Origin: a virus
Virus record (IMG/VR): IMGVR_UViG_3300046512_000017
Span: 1-43,140 of that record
Strand: one strand, 5' to 3'
Length of the DNA: 43,140 bases
Position numbers and translations under genes: made by a program. This document shows, in pieces, positions 25,300 to 32,025 of this stretch (positions within the stretch are counted from its first letter, which is position 1; each line of letters opens with the position of its first letter). The notes beneath the pieces were generated by a model. That model ran no database searches and was not told where the DNA came from. It saw only the letters and a list, made by a program, of their open reading frames with translations.

Positions 25300-25367
25300 C
25301 CCTCGCTCTAATCACGGTCGCCGCTTCACTCGGCTTCCTGCGCTGCAACTACGGCAGACCAAGGTGA
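25296..25367 (+). CDS. Very small membrane peptide
   Basis: A 23-residue frame in an ATGA overlap with the preceding gene: MTLALITVAASLGFLRCNYGRPR. It has one short hydrophobic segment followed by a basic end. The overlap and the phage's habit of coding such peptides (see 28011-28340 and 36033) support it, but a chance frame is possible. Confidence 0.45.
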   Translation: MTLALITVAASLGFLRCNYGRPR

Positions 25368-25448
25368 ACATAAAGGCTCGTGGGCCTTAACCACGGGCTC
25401 ATTATGTCCACACATGTGCGCTTATGCACTCACTACAGGAACGCAACC

Positions 25449-26234
25449 ATGTTTAGCTCTCCTACTATCCGCTCTGGTAACAACGCCAAGACAGTCAAGG
25501 GCGATGGCGTCTATGAAACCGCGATCATGTACCTCGCGCCATACAACCTCGCCGGGGCCAACGTCTGCCCGATGGCTGAGCAAGCCGGGTGCATCGCCGG
25601 ATGCCTGAATACAGCCGGTCGCGGCCAAATGTCGAACGTCCAGCGTGGCCGCATCGGCAAGACTAAGCGCTACCTCGCCAACCGCGCCGCCTTCATGGCT
25701 GAGCTGCACCGCGATCTGCTGCGCTTCCTGAACTACTGCCGTAAGAAGGGTGTGCGGCCTGCCGTGCGCCTCAATGGCACCTCGGACATCCAGTGGGAGG
25801 TCGCGCATCCTGTCACCAATCCCGACAGCGGCCACACGTTCGCTTCGATCTTCCACGCCTTCCCTGAGATCCAGTTCTACGACTACACCAAGGTTTACAA
25901 GCGGGTCTATCGTGACCTGCCGGTGAACTATCGGTTGGTTTTGAGCTACTCGGAAGCCAATCCGCGCTATCGGGACGCTGTCATCAAGGCCGCTAACGAG
26001 ACTGGCGTTAATCTCGCTGTCGTCTATCGTCATAAGGCTTTCCGAGATGATGCCGTCATGACCCGAAACCTAAACCGAGCCGCTTGGCAGCTAGTCCAAA
26101 TAGGTATGGAACCACGCCGCGTCATCGACGGCGACAGCGACGACATGCGCTTCCTAGATCCAACCGGCGTGATCGTCGGTCTCTACGCCAAAGGCCCAGC
26201 TAAGCGCGACACCTCGGGCTTTGTCGTGGGCTAA
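25449..26234 (+). CDS. GP88-family phage protein
   Basis: A 261-residue protein resembling the GP88 family known from phages and plasmids. The N-terminus FSSPTIRSGNNAKTVKG leads to a Cys cluster (Cys40, Cys48, Cys52 in NVCPMAEQAGCIAGCLNTAGRG) and then VQRGRIGKTKRYLANRAAFMAELHRDL. The cysteines could bind metal or an iron-sulphur cluster; no activity is established for the family as far as I know. The ATG at 25449 follows CAGGAACG; earlier in-frame starts lack a ribosome site. The 81-base gap before it has no obvious hairpin terminator. Confidence 0.75.
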   Translation: MFSSPTIRSGNNAKTVKGDGVYETAIMYLAPYNLAGANVCPMAEQAGCIAGCLNTAGRGQMSNVQRGRIGKTKRYLANRAAFMAELHRDLLRFLNYCRKKGVRPAVRLNGTSDIQWEVAHPVTNPDSGHTFASIFHAFPEIQFYDYTKVYKRVYRDLPVNYRLVLSYSEANPRYRDAVIKAANETGVNLAVVYRHKAFRDDAVMTRNLNRAAWQLVQIGMEPRRVIDGDSDDMRFLDPTGVIVGLYAKGPAKRDTSGFVVG

Positions 26235-26277
26235 TGCCTGCACCATCGAAACCATTGCACAACAAGGGACAACCATC

Positions 26278-26484
26278 ATGACCATCAAACTCTTCCGCGC
26301 TGTCACCCACACCGAAGTCAACATTGGCGACAAGGTCACCTCATTCCGTGGGGAGGTGGCCAAGGTCACCGGCTGGGCCACGAATGGCCGCAACCGCGTC
26401 TACGTCAAGGAGGATGGATATGAGGCCGAGTACTACCCGTCCGTCTACGACTGCTACCTCGCAACTGAACCGAAGGGTCTCTGA
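26278..26484 (+). CDS. Small hypothetical early protein, SH3-like look
   Basis: A 68-residue protein (MTIKLFRAVTHTEVNIGDKVTSFRGEVAKVTGWA...) with AAGGGA before the ATG. The VNIGDKVTSFRGEVAKVTGW stretch looks like a small beta-barrel (SH3-type) module, a type that recurs at 28509, 31523, 32706 and 36385. The leader before it shares a motif (ACCATTGCAC-AACAAGG) with the gene at 31523. No function is assigned. Confidence 0.72.
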   Translation: MTIKLFRAVTHTEVNIGDKVTSFRGEVAKVTGWATNGRNRVYVKEDGYEAEYYPSVYDCYLATEPKGL

Positions 26485-26486
26485 TC

Positions 26487-26789
26487 ATGGCCTATCCTAA
26501 GCATGCACGTCCAATCGAAACCCGCATCATCTCCAAGCTCATCCGCCGCGCCTTGGCCAAGGACTGGGTGATCTCGGTCAACGACGGGGAGGAGTGGGCG
26601 CTGTCCCGCTCCAAGGACTTCAACGCCATCACCGCCGAGGTCCACGCCACGGAGCAGACCTACCTCCACTTCCGTGACGCTGAGGGCAAGAAGCTGGGCT
26701 GGGTCTGGCTGGTCCACGGCAACGACGAGGATGTTGTGACCGACGCTGTCGACAACGACGCAATGAACGAACTCACGGAGGGTCTGTGA
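26487..26789 (+). CDS. Hypothetical early protein
   Basis: A 100-residue acidic protein starting two bases after the previous stop. It is predicted alpha/beta: IETRIISKLIRRALAKDWVISVNDGEEWALSRSKDFNAI followed by LHFRDAEGKKLGWVWLVHGNDEDVVTDAVDNDAM. The alternating pattern is typical of small plasmid and phage proteins of unknown role. No catalytic motif is evident. Confidence 0.75.
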   Translation: MAYPKHARPIETRIISKLIRRALAKDWVISVNDGEEWALSRSKDFNAITAEVHATEQTYLHFRDAEGKKLGWVWLVHGNDEDVVTDAVDNDAMNELTEGL

Positions 26790-26791
26790 CC

Positions 26792-27067
26792 ATGGACAAC
26801 AACACGCTCTTTAACTGCACCACCGGCTGGCTCGAGCCCGACTGGAATGAGTTCACCCACATCGAGCTGGGAGGATGCCGCCCGTCAGAGGATGGCATCA
26901 ATGGTGGCTTCGACCGCTACGAGGCTGCGTTCTTCACGGTCTACGCTCGTGACCAAGAGGGCTACGCCGAGGCCATCACGGACATCAACGGTACCTTCGA
27001 TGATGCCATGGCCGTCGCTGAGCGTCTGACGGAGCTGTCAGGTCTCGAACTGGAGGTGGTCTGCTGA
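26792..27067 (+). CDS. Hypothetical early protein
   Basis: A 91-residue acidic protein. GGAGGG (26777-26782) favours the ATG at 26792 over the GTG at 26786. It has an aromatic-rich first half (TTGWLEPDWNEFTHIELGG, FDRYEAAFFTVYARDQEGY) and an amphipathic helix (FDDAMAVAERLTELSGLELEV) at the end. The compact design resembles its neighbours 26487 and 27067. No family is recognised. Confidence 0.7.
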   Translation: MDNNTLFNCTTGWLEPDWNEFTHIELGGCRPSEDGINGGFDRYEAAFFTVYARDQEGYAEAITDINGTFDDAMAVAERLTELSGLELEVVC

Positions 27068-27294
27068 TGGAAATCGAGATCCAAGTCTTCGCCATGCATG
27101 GGGACCGCATCGCTGAGCGGGGCGAAACCATGGACTACTACGACATCATCGTGAGCTACGAGCCTGACGAGCACGGCAATATCGAGGTGATCGAGGAGCA
27201 CGACAACCTTCCGCTGGAAGAGGCCGATGACTTAGCCCAGCGCCTTAGCCAGAGATACGACACCTACGTCGATTGGATCGGGGGTGACCTGTGA
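27067..27294 (+). CDS. Small acidic hypothetical early protein
   Basis: A 75-residue, strongly acidic protein (MEIEIQVFAMHGDRI...). The phrase YDIIVSYEPDEHGNIEVIEEHDNLPLEEADDLAQRLSQRY is beta-beta-alpha. Its ATG shares a base with the previous stop (TGATGG), and its own stop overlaps a GTG start. Acidic early proteins may mimic DNA or bind host factors, but that is only a possibility. Confidence 0.7.
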   Translation: MEIEIQVFAMHGDRIAERGETMDYYDIIVSYEPDEHGNIEVIEEHDNLPLEEADDLAQRLSQRYDTYVDWIGGDL

Positions 27295-27455
27295 GCACCT
27301 ACGTCGTCGCCAAGGTCGCTCCCGGTCGATGGGAGCTGCGCTACAGTCAGCCAGGGTGGATCGAAGCCCACCTCGGCTTCTACACCAAACGCAAGAAGGC
27401 CGAGGTAACCGCACGGGTCCTCGCTGGCCGCACAGGAAAGGTCGTCATCCAATGA
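27291..27455 (+). CDS. Small basic hypothetical early protein
   Basis: A 54-residue protein from a GTG in a GTGA overlap: STYVVAKVAPGRWELRYSQPGWIEAHLGFYTKRKKAEVTARVLAGRTGKVVIQ. It has a beta-rich start with a Lys/Arg-rich helix at the end. Its stop overlaps the next ATG (ATGA). The chain of tight overlaps makes it likely real. Confidence 0.65.
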   Translation: MSTYVVAKVAPGRWELRYSQPGWIEAHLGFYTKRKKAEVTARVLAGRTGKVVIQ

Positions 27456-27754
27456 CTGAGAAACTACTCACCGCTCCATCCTACGTCGAGGCCGTCTGGG
27501 TCGATGGCGAGCTGGTCACCCCCGACGATGTCATCAAGTGGGGCGGCAAGGAACCACCGCCACCAATCGGCACCGAGGTCATCGCTCTGATCAACGGCTG
27601 TGGCCCTGCGGTCGTCACTGGCTACTACGTCGAGCACAACTGGCTGGGCCTCATGGTCAAGCTGCACGAGCCACCTGCGTGGTTCCTGAAGCAGAACGGC
27701 GGCAACGTCGAGTGTGTAGTCTTCGGGCCTGAGTTCAAGAGGGTGGAGGCATGA
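27452..27754 (+). CDS. Hypothetical early protein
   Basis: A 100-residue protein with ATGA overlaps at both ends. PPPPIGTEVIALINGCGPAVVTGYYVEHNWLGLMVKLHEPPAWFLKQNG suggests a small beta-barrel that senses or binds a ligand, a layout common in uncharacterised phage proteins. No membrane helix or catalytic motif is seen. Confidence 0.72.
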   Translation: MTEKLLTAPSYVEAVWVDGELVTPDDVIKWGGKEPPPPIGTEVIALINGCGPAVVTGYYVEHNWLGLMVKLHEPPAWFLKQNGGNVECVVFGPEFKRVEA

Positions 27755-28014
27755 GCAACCACCTCATCCGCAGCAACAACCGAACGTTCTTCTGTGAACC
27801 TACGACGGGCCGAAACATCGGCGGGACGCGCTACGGCAACCATGTGATCCAGCACTTCAACCTGCTGGAGTACATCAGCCACCATGGCCGCTATCTGCCC
27901 CGAGAGATCGACATCATCGACATCGGCTACTGGTACACGCTCCACGACGCCCCCATGGCCGGGACGTTCTACGAGCCGCCGGTCTGGCACACGAGAGAGG
28001 CGGTGGCGGCATGA
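27751..28014 (+). CDS. Hypothetical early protein, His/Tyr-rich
   Basis: An 87-residue protein with ATGA overlaps at both ends. It contains many His and aromatic residues (NHVIQHFNLLEYISHHGRYLPREIDIIDIGYWYTLHDA). It could bind metal, but the spacing matches no family I know. It precedes a run of three single-helix membrane peptides. Confidence 0.68.
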   Translation: MSNHLIRSNNRTFFCEPTTGRNIGGTRYGNHVIQHFNLLEYISHHGRYLPREIDIIDIGYWYTLHDAPMAGTFYEPPVWHTREAVAA

Positions 28015-28094
28015 ACCCGCTCTGGTTCCTCCTCATCGCAATCGCATTCTTCCTCTGGCTCCACGTAAAGGCCCTCACCAATGACCCAACCTGA
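28011..28094 (+). CDS. Single-helix membrane peptide 1
   Basis: A 27-residue frame in an ATGA overlap: MNPLWFLLIAIAFFLWLHVKALTNDPT. It is one hydrophobic helix with a short polar tail. It overlaps the next membrane peptide by 14 bases. It is the first of three consecutive membrane peptides in the early operon. Confidence 0.55.
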   Translation: MNPLWFLLIAIAFFLWLHVKALTNDPT

Positions 28095-28224
28095 ACTGAA
28101 CGACCTCCTCGTCGCCATCCTCTGGTTCTACATCGGGGGTGCCCTTGGGCTCTCTACGATCTTCATCGGCTGGCGGATCTACAAGTATCGGGCCAAGCGC
28201 CGCTACGAGCGGATGTTCAAGTGA
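28081..28224 (+). CDS. Single-helix membrane protein 2
   Basis: A 47-residue frame. A short acidic start (MTQPELNDLL) leads into a helix (AILWFYIGGALGLSTIFIGW) and a strongly basic end (RIYKYRAKRRYERMFK), giving an N-out, C-in topology by the positive-inside rule. The stop overlaps the next GTG (GTGA). The function is unknown; superinfection exclusion or inner-membrane takeover would be typical of early membrane peptides. Confidence 0.62.
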   Translation: MTQPELNDLLVAILWFYIGGALGLSTIFIGWRIYKYRAKRRYERMFK

Positions 28225-28340
28225 TCGCCGCGCTCCTCGCTGTCCTCCAGTTCCTCATCCTTGGCGGGGCCGTCGCGGCCACCGTCTTCATCTTCGCCAT
28301 CGTCGCCATGATCGTAAGGGATCGCAAGCCATGCATCTGA
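28221..28340 (+). CDS. Single-helix membrane protein 3
   Basis: A 39-residue frame from GTG in a GTGA overlap: almost entirely hydrophobic (ALLAVLQFLILGGAVAATVFIFAIVAMIV) with a basic end RDRKPCI. The segment is long enough for one long or two short membrane passes. It overlaps the next gene by 10 bases. Confidence 0.58.
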   Translation: MIAALLAVLQFLILGGAVAATVFIFAIVAMIVRDRKPCI

Positions 28341-28483
28341 ACCACCCCAAGCTCGTCGCTGCCCGTCGTGCCGCTGTCGCCCACCACGGTAACGTCCGTA
28401 TGCCTTCACCGGCTGCGGCCATGGTCCGCAACAGTGCGTACTTCATCACCGGGGCTGCGGCTTCCGGCGTTCGCTTCGCTTAA
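28331..28483 (+). CDS. Small basic hypothetical protein
   Basis: A 50-residue, Ala/Arg/His-rich protein (MHLNHPKLVAARRAAVAHHGNVRMPSP...). The N-terminal half could be an amphipathic or nucleic-acid-binding helix. It closes the tightly overlapped early chain that begins at 27067; a 25-base gap follows. No family is recognised. Confidence 0.55.
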   Translation: MHLNHPKLVAARRAAVAHHGNVRMPSPAAAMVRNSAYFITGAAASGVRFA

Positions 28484-28508
28484 TCTCCAGTCAACAAAGG
28501 AAACCATC

Positions 28509-29012
28509 ATGAACTTCAAGAACCTCATCGGTAAGACCGTCGTCGTGAACTACTACGGCGAACACATGACAGGTCCCGTAATCAACACTTATGGCGACGG
28601 CTTCGACATGCTGCGTCTCGACAACGAAGGATGGGAGAGCCTTGAGTACGTAGAGCAGGCCAAGAAGCTTGGCATCGAGATCCCGAACAAGCCACGCTTC
28701 TGGTTCATCGCCAGCGCACATCTTGTCGTTGGTGTCGTCACGCCGCTGTCCGAGTTCACCCAGGCTGAGCCCGAATCACCTGTCGCCATCCCAAGCACAC
28801 CCATCGAACCCACGGCACCGATGACCGCTCAGGTCCTCCAGATGCTGCGCAAGAAGGGCGATGTGACGTCTATCGAGGCGTCGGGTGTCCTGCGCTGCCG
28901 GTCACTTAGTAAGCGCATCACGGAGTTGAAGAGACTGGGACATAATATCACACGTACGTTGCACGAGGACCACACTGGTCAGCGCTACGCTCGTTACATT
29001 CTCGCAGCATAA
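28509..29012 (+). CDS. Two-domain protein with C-terminal helix-turn-helix
   Basis: A 167-residue protein with AAAGGAAACC before the ATG. Residues 1-80 look like a small beta-barrel (NLIGKTVVVNYYGEHMTGPVINTYGDGFDMLRLDNEGWESLEYVEQAKK). A Pro-rich linker (about 90-110) follows. Residues 110-167 (MTAQVLQMLRKKGDVTSIEASGVLRCRSLSKRITELKRLGHNI) match the small winged HTH often found in phage proteins (HTH_39-like: Q-x2-IL-x2-L, EA-x5-C, RI-x-ELK-x2-G). It is the last gene before a 226-base regulatory gap, so an early-gene regulator is plausible. Confidence 0.75.
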   Translation: MNFKNLIGKTVVVNYYGEHMTGPVINTYGDGFDMLRLDNEGWESLEYVEQAKKLGIEIPNKPRFWFIASAHLVVGVVTPLSEFTQAEPESPVAIPSTPIEPTAPMTAQVLQMLRKKGDVTSIEASGVLRCRSLSKRITELKRLGHNITRTLHEDHTGQRYARYILAA

Positions 29013-29103
29013 TCAACGCCTTAACCAGTGGCGGCACGGTGCTACGCCTACACATTCGCTGGCATGTACACTTGGATACACTGTGTTACATAAATCCTAT
29101 CGA

Positions 29104-29121
29104 CATTAACAATTGTTAATG
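29104..29121. promoter_or_regulatory. 18-bp perfect palindrome, operator candidate
   Basis: CATTAACAATTGTTAATG is a perfect 18-base palindrome in the 226-base gap 29013-29238. MarR-type dimers bind palindromes of this size, and a MarR-like gene starts 395 bases downstream. Just upstream TTGGAT (near 29072) and an AT-rich stretch could be part of a host promoter. The gap also has a G-rich block with GGGG-TAGTTAGTAG-CCCC (near 29161-29178) and a CT-repeat before the next gene. Confidence 0.55.
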
Positions 29122-29238
29122 ATCCAAGAAGCTCATATGGATCGCCTAGCCGGGGGGCAGGGGTAGTTAGTAGCCCCAACAATCTCGGCGGTCCTGCACT
29201 GAAAACTCTCTCTCTCTCCCACGAGGATTAAACCCAAA

Positions 29239-29427
29239 GTGTACGCAACTGCCCCAGAATACTTTGAAAGCATCAACCCCGAGGCGGCGGACCTGATGCC
29301 TGACTATATTGAAGACACTGCTTGGCTAATCGCACAGTCAAAGATGCGAGGCCTACGTATAATCTTACCCTCAGATAATTCCGAACCTCTCTTTGCGGAA
29401 GAACTCCTGCACGAACGCTTCAATTAA
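29239..29427 (+). CDS. Small acidic protein upstream of the regulator gene
   Basis: A 62-residue acidic protein from GTG 29239, with GAGG about 12 bases upstream. YFESINPEAADLMPDYIEDTAWLIAQSKMRGLRIILPS looks helix-then-strand. It lies between the palindrome and the MarR-like gene, and its codons are less GC-rich at third positions than neighbouring genes, a possible sign of separate origin of the 29.0-29.9 kb module. Function is unknown. Confidence 0.6.
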   Translation: MYATAPEYFESINPEAADLMPDYIEDTAWLIAQSKMRGLRIILPSDNSEPLFAEELLHERFN

Positions 29428-29515
29428 GTTCTTGCAATTGCTTCATAAATGAGGAAGATGTGCGTGTGGAGACAAAATCACCAATAAACCATTGAAACTG
29501 GGACCACGCATAGCC

Positions 29516-29866
29516 ATGACGAAGGAACAGCAAAACCAGACCGCTAAGGCAGCTCGCAAGGTTGCATCAATCATCGAAGAGTTCAGGAAGCTGAACGCTG
29601 AGATGCAAGCACAACAGATGGCGATCTTCCTCGCCGTAGTCGCAAAGCCAGAATGCACCGTAACCGACCTCGCCAACATCACGGGCCACTCTACCGGCAC
29701 CGTATCGAGGAACGTAGCTGCGCTCAGCAAGATCCACCGCAAAGGCATGCCGGGACTGGACATCATCCAAGCTAAGGAAGATGTCCTCGACCGCCGCAAC
29801 AAGCGGATCACACTCACACCGAAGGGCCAGCGTGTCATGGCCGCACTGGAGGCATTGCTTGATTGA
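29516..29866 (+). CDS. MarR-like winged-helix transcription regulator
   Basis: A 116-residue protein. Helical N-terminus (QTAKAARKVASIIEEFRKLNAEMQAQQMAIFLAV), then helix-turn-helix (CTVTDLANITGHSTGTVSRNVAALS), a wing (DIIQAKEDVLDRRNKRITLTPKGQRVMAALEALL) ending in the MarR-type LTPKG. It would bind a palindrome as a dimer. ATG 29516 is chosen; TTG 29492 is an in-frame alternative, and neither has a strong ribosome site. It is coupled to the integrase (TTGATTGA overlap). A lysogeny or integrase-control role is inferred from that coupling. Confidence 0.82.
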   Translation: MTKEQQNQTAKAARKVASIIEEFRKLNAEMQAQQMAIFLAVVAKPECTVTDLANITGHSTGTVSRNVAALSKIHRKGMPGLDIIQAKEDVLDRRNKRITLTPKGQRVMAALEALLD

Positions 29867-30854
29867 AGCTCGAGGACAGAGTTTCCGCTCAAAGTTCATG
29901 GTGAAAGGGACGTCCTATGTGGCGTCCTTTCCGACTCTGGACGAGGCGGAAGATTGGGAAGCAGACAGCAGGCGGCGTCTCAAGCGTGGCCTGCCGGTCG
30001 AACAGCCAACAGCGATGGTTGGTGGGGCTGACGTTGGCACCATCGGCAACACAACCCGCGCCATCATCAAGGAGCACTGGGAACCGCAGCGCGACAGCAA
30101 GTCTCAGATCGCCAACGCCAAGACGTTCCTAAGCTGGGTGGGTCCTTCGACCCCGGTCACCGAGGCCCTCTCCGCGAAGAACATCACGGCGTTCAGGACG
30201 TACCTCATCCACGAGCGCGGACTGGCACCGACAACGGTCAACCGCTACGGGTCGATGCTGCGGATCATAACCCGTAAGGCGAAGGTCCCCTGGGACCCTG
30301 AGCTATTCCCGCATGACGCCAAGTCGGAAAGGGAGAACGGTCGTGATCGGTTCTTTACGAAGGCCGAGTTCGAGACCATCGTCGCGTGGATGGACCAGAA
30401 CGGCTTCCATCGGCAGCGAGACTTCTTCATCTTCCTGACGCATACCGGCGCTCGTCCATGGAGCGAGGGTGAGCCGCTTAAGTGGTCTGATGTCCACGAC
30501 GGTAAGGTCACCTTCCGTGTGACGAAGACGGGCCGACCGCGTACCGTACCGCTCTCACCAAGGGCGCTGGAGGCGGTCAACAACCAACGCGCTCTCGGCA
30601 AGAATGGGCCATGGACTGGTCTCCGCTGCCGCACGATGGTGTCCTTCTGGAAGATCGTGAAGGATGCAATCCCAGGCCTTGACGACAGTGTCATCTACAC
30701 CTGCCGCCATACCTGCGCATCTTGGCAGGTCCAAGACGGTATATCGCTGTACCATGTCGGAGTGTGGATGGGTCACACCAACCCGCTGACGACGCAGCGC
30801 TACGCCAAGCTCTCTCCTGAGCATCTGGTGGCCAACATGGCTACGTTCGCTTAA
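29859..30854 (+). CDS. int: Tyrosine-recombinase integrase
   Basis: A 331-residue phage integrase. The N-terminal arm-binding region (GQSFRSKFMVKGTSYVASFPTLDEAEDWEADSRRR) is followed by a core-binding domain (about 75-165) and catalytic domain. Catalytic residues: Arg199 (HTGARPWSE), Lys in the beta hairpin (about 222), Arg283 in YTCRHTCAS, His306 in MGHTNPLTT, and Tyr315 in RYAKL. The usual first His of HxxR is Tyr280, a substitution seen in other integrases. The TTG start at 29859 has GGAGG six bases upstream and overlaps the regulator stop; later starts would cut the arm domain. Confidence 0.93.
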   Translation: MIEARGQSFRSKFMVKGTSYVASFPTLDEAEDWEADSRRRLKRGLPVEQPTAMVGGADVGTIGNTTRAIIKEHWEPQRDSKSQIANAKTFLSWVGPSTPVTEALSAKNITAFRTYLIHERGLAPTTVNRYGSMLRIITRKAKVPWDPELFPHDAKSERENGRDRFFTKAEFETIVAWMDQNGFHRQRDFFIFLTHTGARPWSEGEPLKWSDVHDGKVTFRVTKTGRPRTVPLSPRALEAVNNQRALGKNGPWTGLRCRTMVSFWKIVKDAIPGLDDSVIYTCRHTCASWQVQDGISLYHVGVWMGHTNPLTTQRYAKLSPEHLVANMATFA

Positions 30855-30859
30855 AAGCG

Positions 30860-31139
30860 CGGGATAATGGGTGGGATAAATTCTCCCCTTGGGCAAGATG
30901 GGCCTAGCGCCTATCACTGTATTTGCTGGGTTTTCTGGCTGATATTTTCCCAAGGAGGGTAATGCGGATCTCACCCATATCCTTCTCTGTAGTGCAATCA
31001 TCCCACAAACAGCAGCGTTTTCAGCCTGATAAGCAAGGCGCACAGTGGGAAAATGAATGCCTGCACTAGTGCATAGGATTTCTGGGATAATCCCAAATGG
31101 GAAAAACCCTTGGGAAAATGGAGCAAATCATGGGAATGG
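30860..31139. repeat. attP-like region: cluster of TGGGAWAAW sites
   Basis: Directly after int, the 9-mer TGGGAWAAW or close variants occur at 30860, 30872, 31046, 31083, 31098, 31111 and 31131 on the + strand, and inverted as ATTTTCCCA at 30944. At 31083-31095 the site forms a perfect palindrome TGGGATAATCCCA. Clustered short direct repeats flanking a free central stretch (about 30955-31045) are what integrase arm sites look like. No tRNA 3' end is visible in the central part, so the core and host target remain unknown. Confidence 0.68.
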
Positions 31140-31471
31140 ACGTCGTACTCGAGAGTGGTGTTGGCTGCGAACATAGGCCCGAAAGGCATGGCCGCTTGAG
31201 GTCCGTGCAGAACAATAGGTCACCCCCAAAGTTCACCTTCTCGTATGACCGGAGACGTGATGCGCACGAGCTTTGGATCTCCACAAAGGAAGTGGAGTGC
31301 AGCTACAATCAGGACATGCTGACGTGGGGCTACGTGGACGCTGTTGAGGTCCGCATCCACGGTGTGTCCATGCGCCACCTACTGGACGCGCTAATAGAGA
31401 ATGAGGATATCCGCCGGTACCTAGCCAGCGGTGTCGACCATTTCAGAGACAAGGAAAAGGAAGTGGCATGA
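31130..31471 (+). CDS. Hypothetical protein after the attP-like region
   Basis: A 113-residue protein. The chosen ATG (31130) has GGAG six bases upstream; earlier in-frame ATGs lie within the repeat sites. After a basic start it reads PPKFTFSYDRRRDAHELWISTKEVECSYNQDMLTWGYVDAVEVRIHGVSMRHLLDALIENEDIRRYL: beta strands then helix. No family is recognised. Its start region overlaps arm-type sites, so integrase binding could affect its expression. Confidence 0.68.
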   Translation: MGMDVVLESGVGCEHRPERHGRLRSVQNNRSPPKFTFSYDRRRDAHELWISTKEVECSYNQDMLTWGYVDAVEVRIHGVSMRHLLDALIENEDIRRYLASGVDHFRDKEKEVA

Positions 31472-31522
31472 CCAATTGCCTGCACTATGCCAACCATTGC
31501 ACCAACAAGGAGAGCTAGCCTA

Positions 31523-32023
31523 ATGGAAGTTGTATGCACGACAAACGCACCTGGACTTACCGAGGGTAAAGTCTACGCGGTCCTAGATGATCGCGGTAAT
31601 AAGTGGAACATCCGCAATGACAAGGGCGTCCGAAGCTCCTACTTCAAGACGCGCTTCATGCTTGCCAGAAACCTTAACCGCGTCACGGCCACCGAGGTCA
31701 TCGACAGTTGGGATGAAGCTACCCGAGGCCCACGGATGGCCAACCCCACAGGACGGGCGATCTTCAAGTACCCGATCCCGGCGCTTGAGCAGTTCGACCT
31801 GTTCCTGCCGATTGATGCCCAGATCATCCGCATCGATCACATCGACGGCTTCACTTGGCTGTGGGCCGTGGTGGATCTGAGGGCGGACAAGGAGCGCCGT
31901 AGGTTCCGCGCCTTCAAGACCGGAGCCACCATCCGTGACGACTTCGACACCTCCCACTACCTCGGGTTCTACCCGATCAATGTGCAGCAGGAACTTGGTC
32001 TCTACGTATTTGAGGAGAAGTGA
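31523..32023 (+). CDS. SH3-like plus DUF7352-like protein
   Basis: A 166-residue protein. Residues 1-60 are an SH3-like module (VVCTTNAPGLTEGKVYAVLDDRGNKWNIRNDKGVRSSYFKTRF) of the same type as the N-terminus of the gene at 36385. Residues 85-166 (IFKYPIPALEQFDLFLPIDAQIIRIDHIDGFTWLWAVVDL...) follow the pattern of DUF7352, a small phage domain of unknown role. AAGGAG lies ten bases before ATG 31523; the ATG at 31487 has no ribosome site. Confidence 0.75.
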   Translation: MEVVCTTNAPGLTEGKVYAVLDDRGNKWNIRNDKGVRSSYFKTRFMLARNLNRVTATEVIDSWDEATRGPRMANPTGRAIFKYPIPALEQFDLFLPIDAQIIRIDHIDGFTWLWAVVDLRADKERRRFRAFKTGATIRDDFDTSHYLGFYPINVQQELGLYVFEEK

Positions 32024-32025
32024 GC

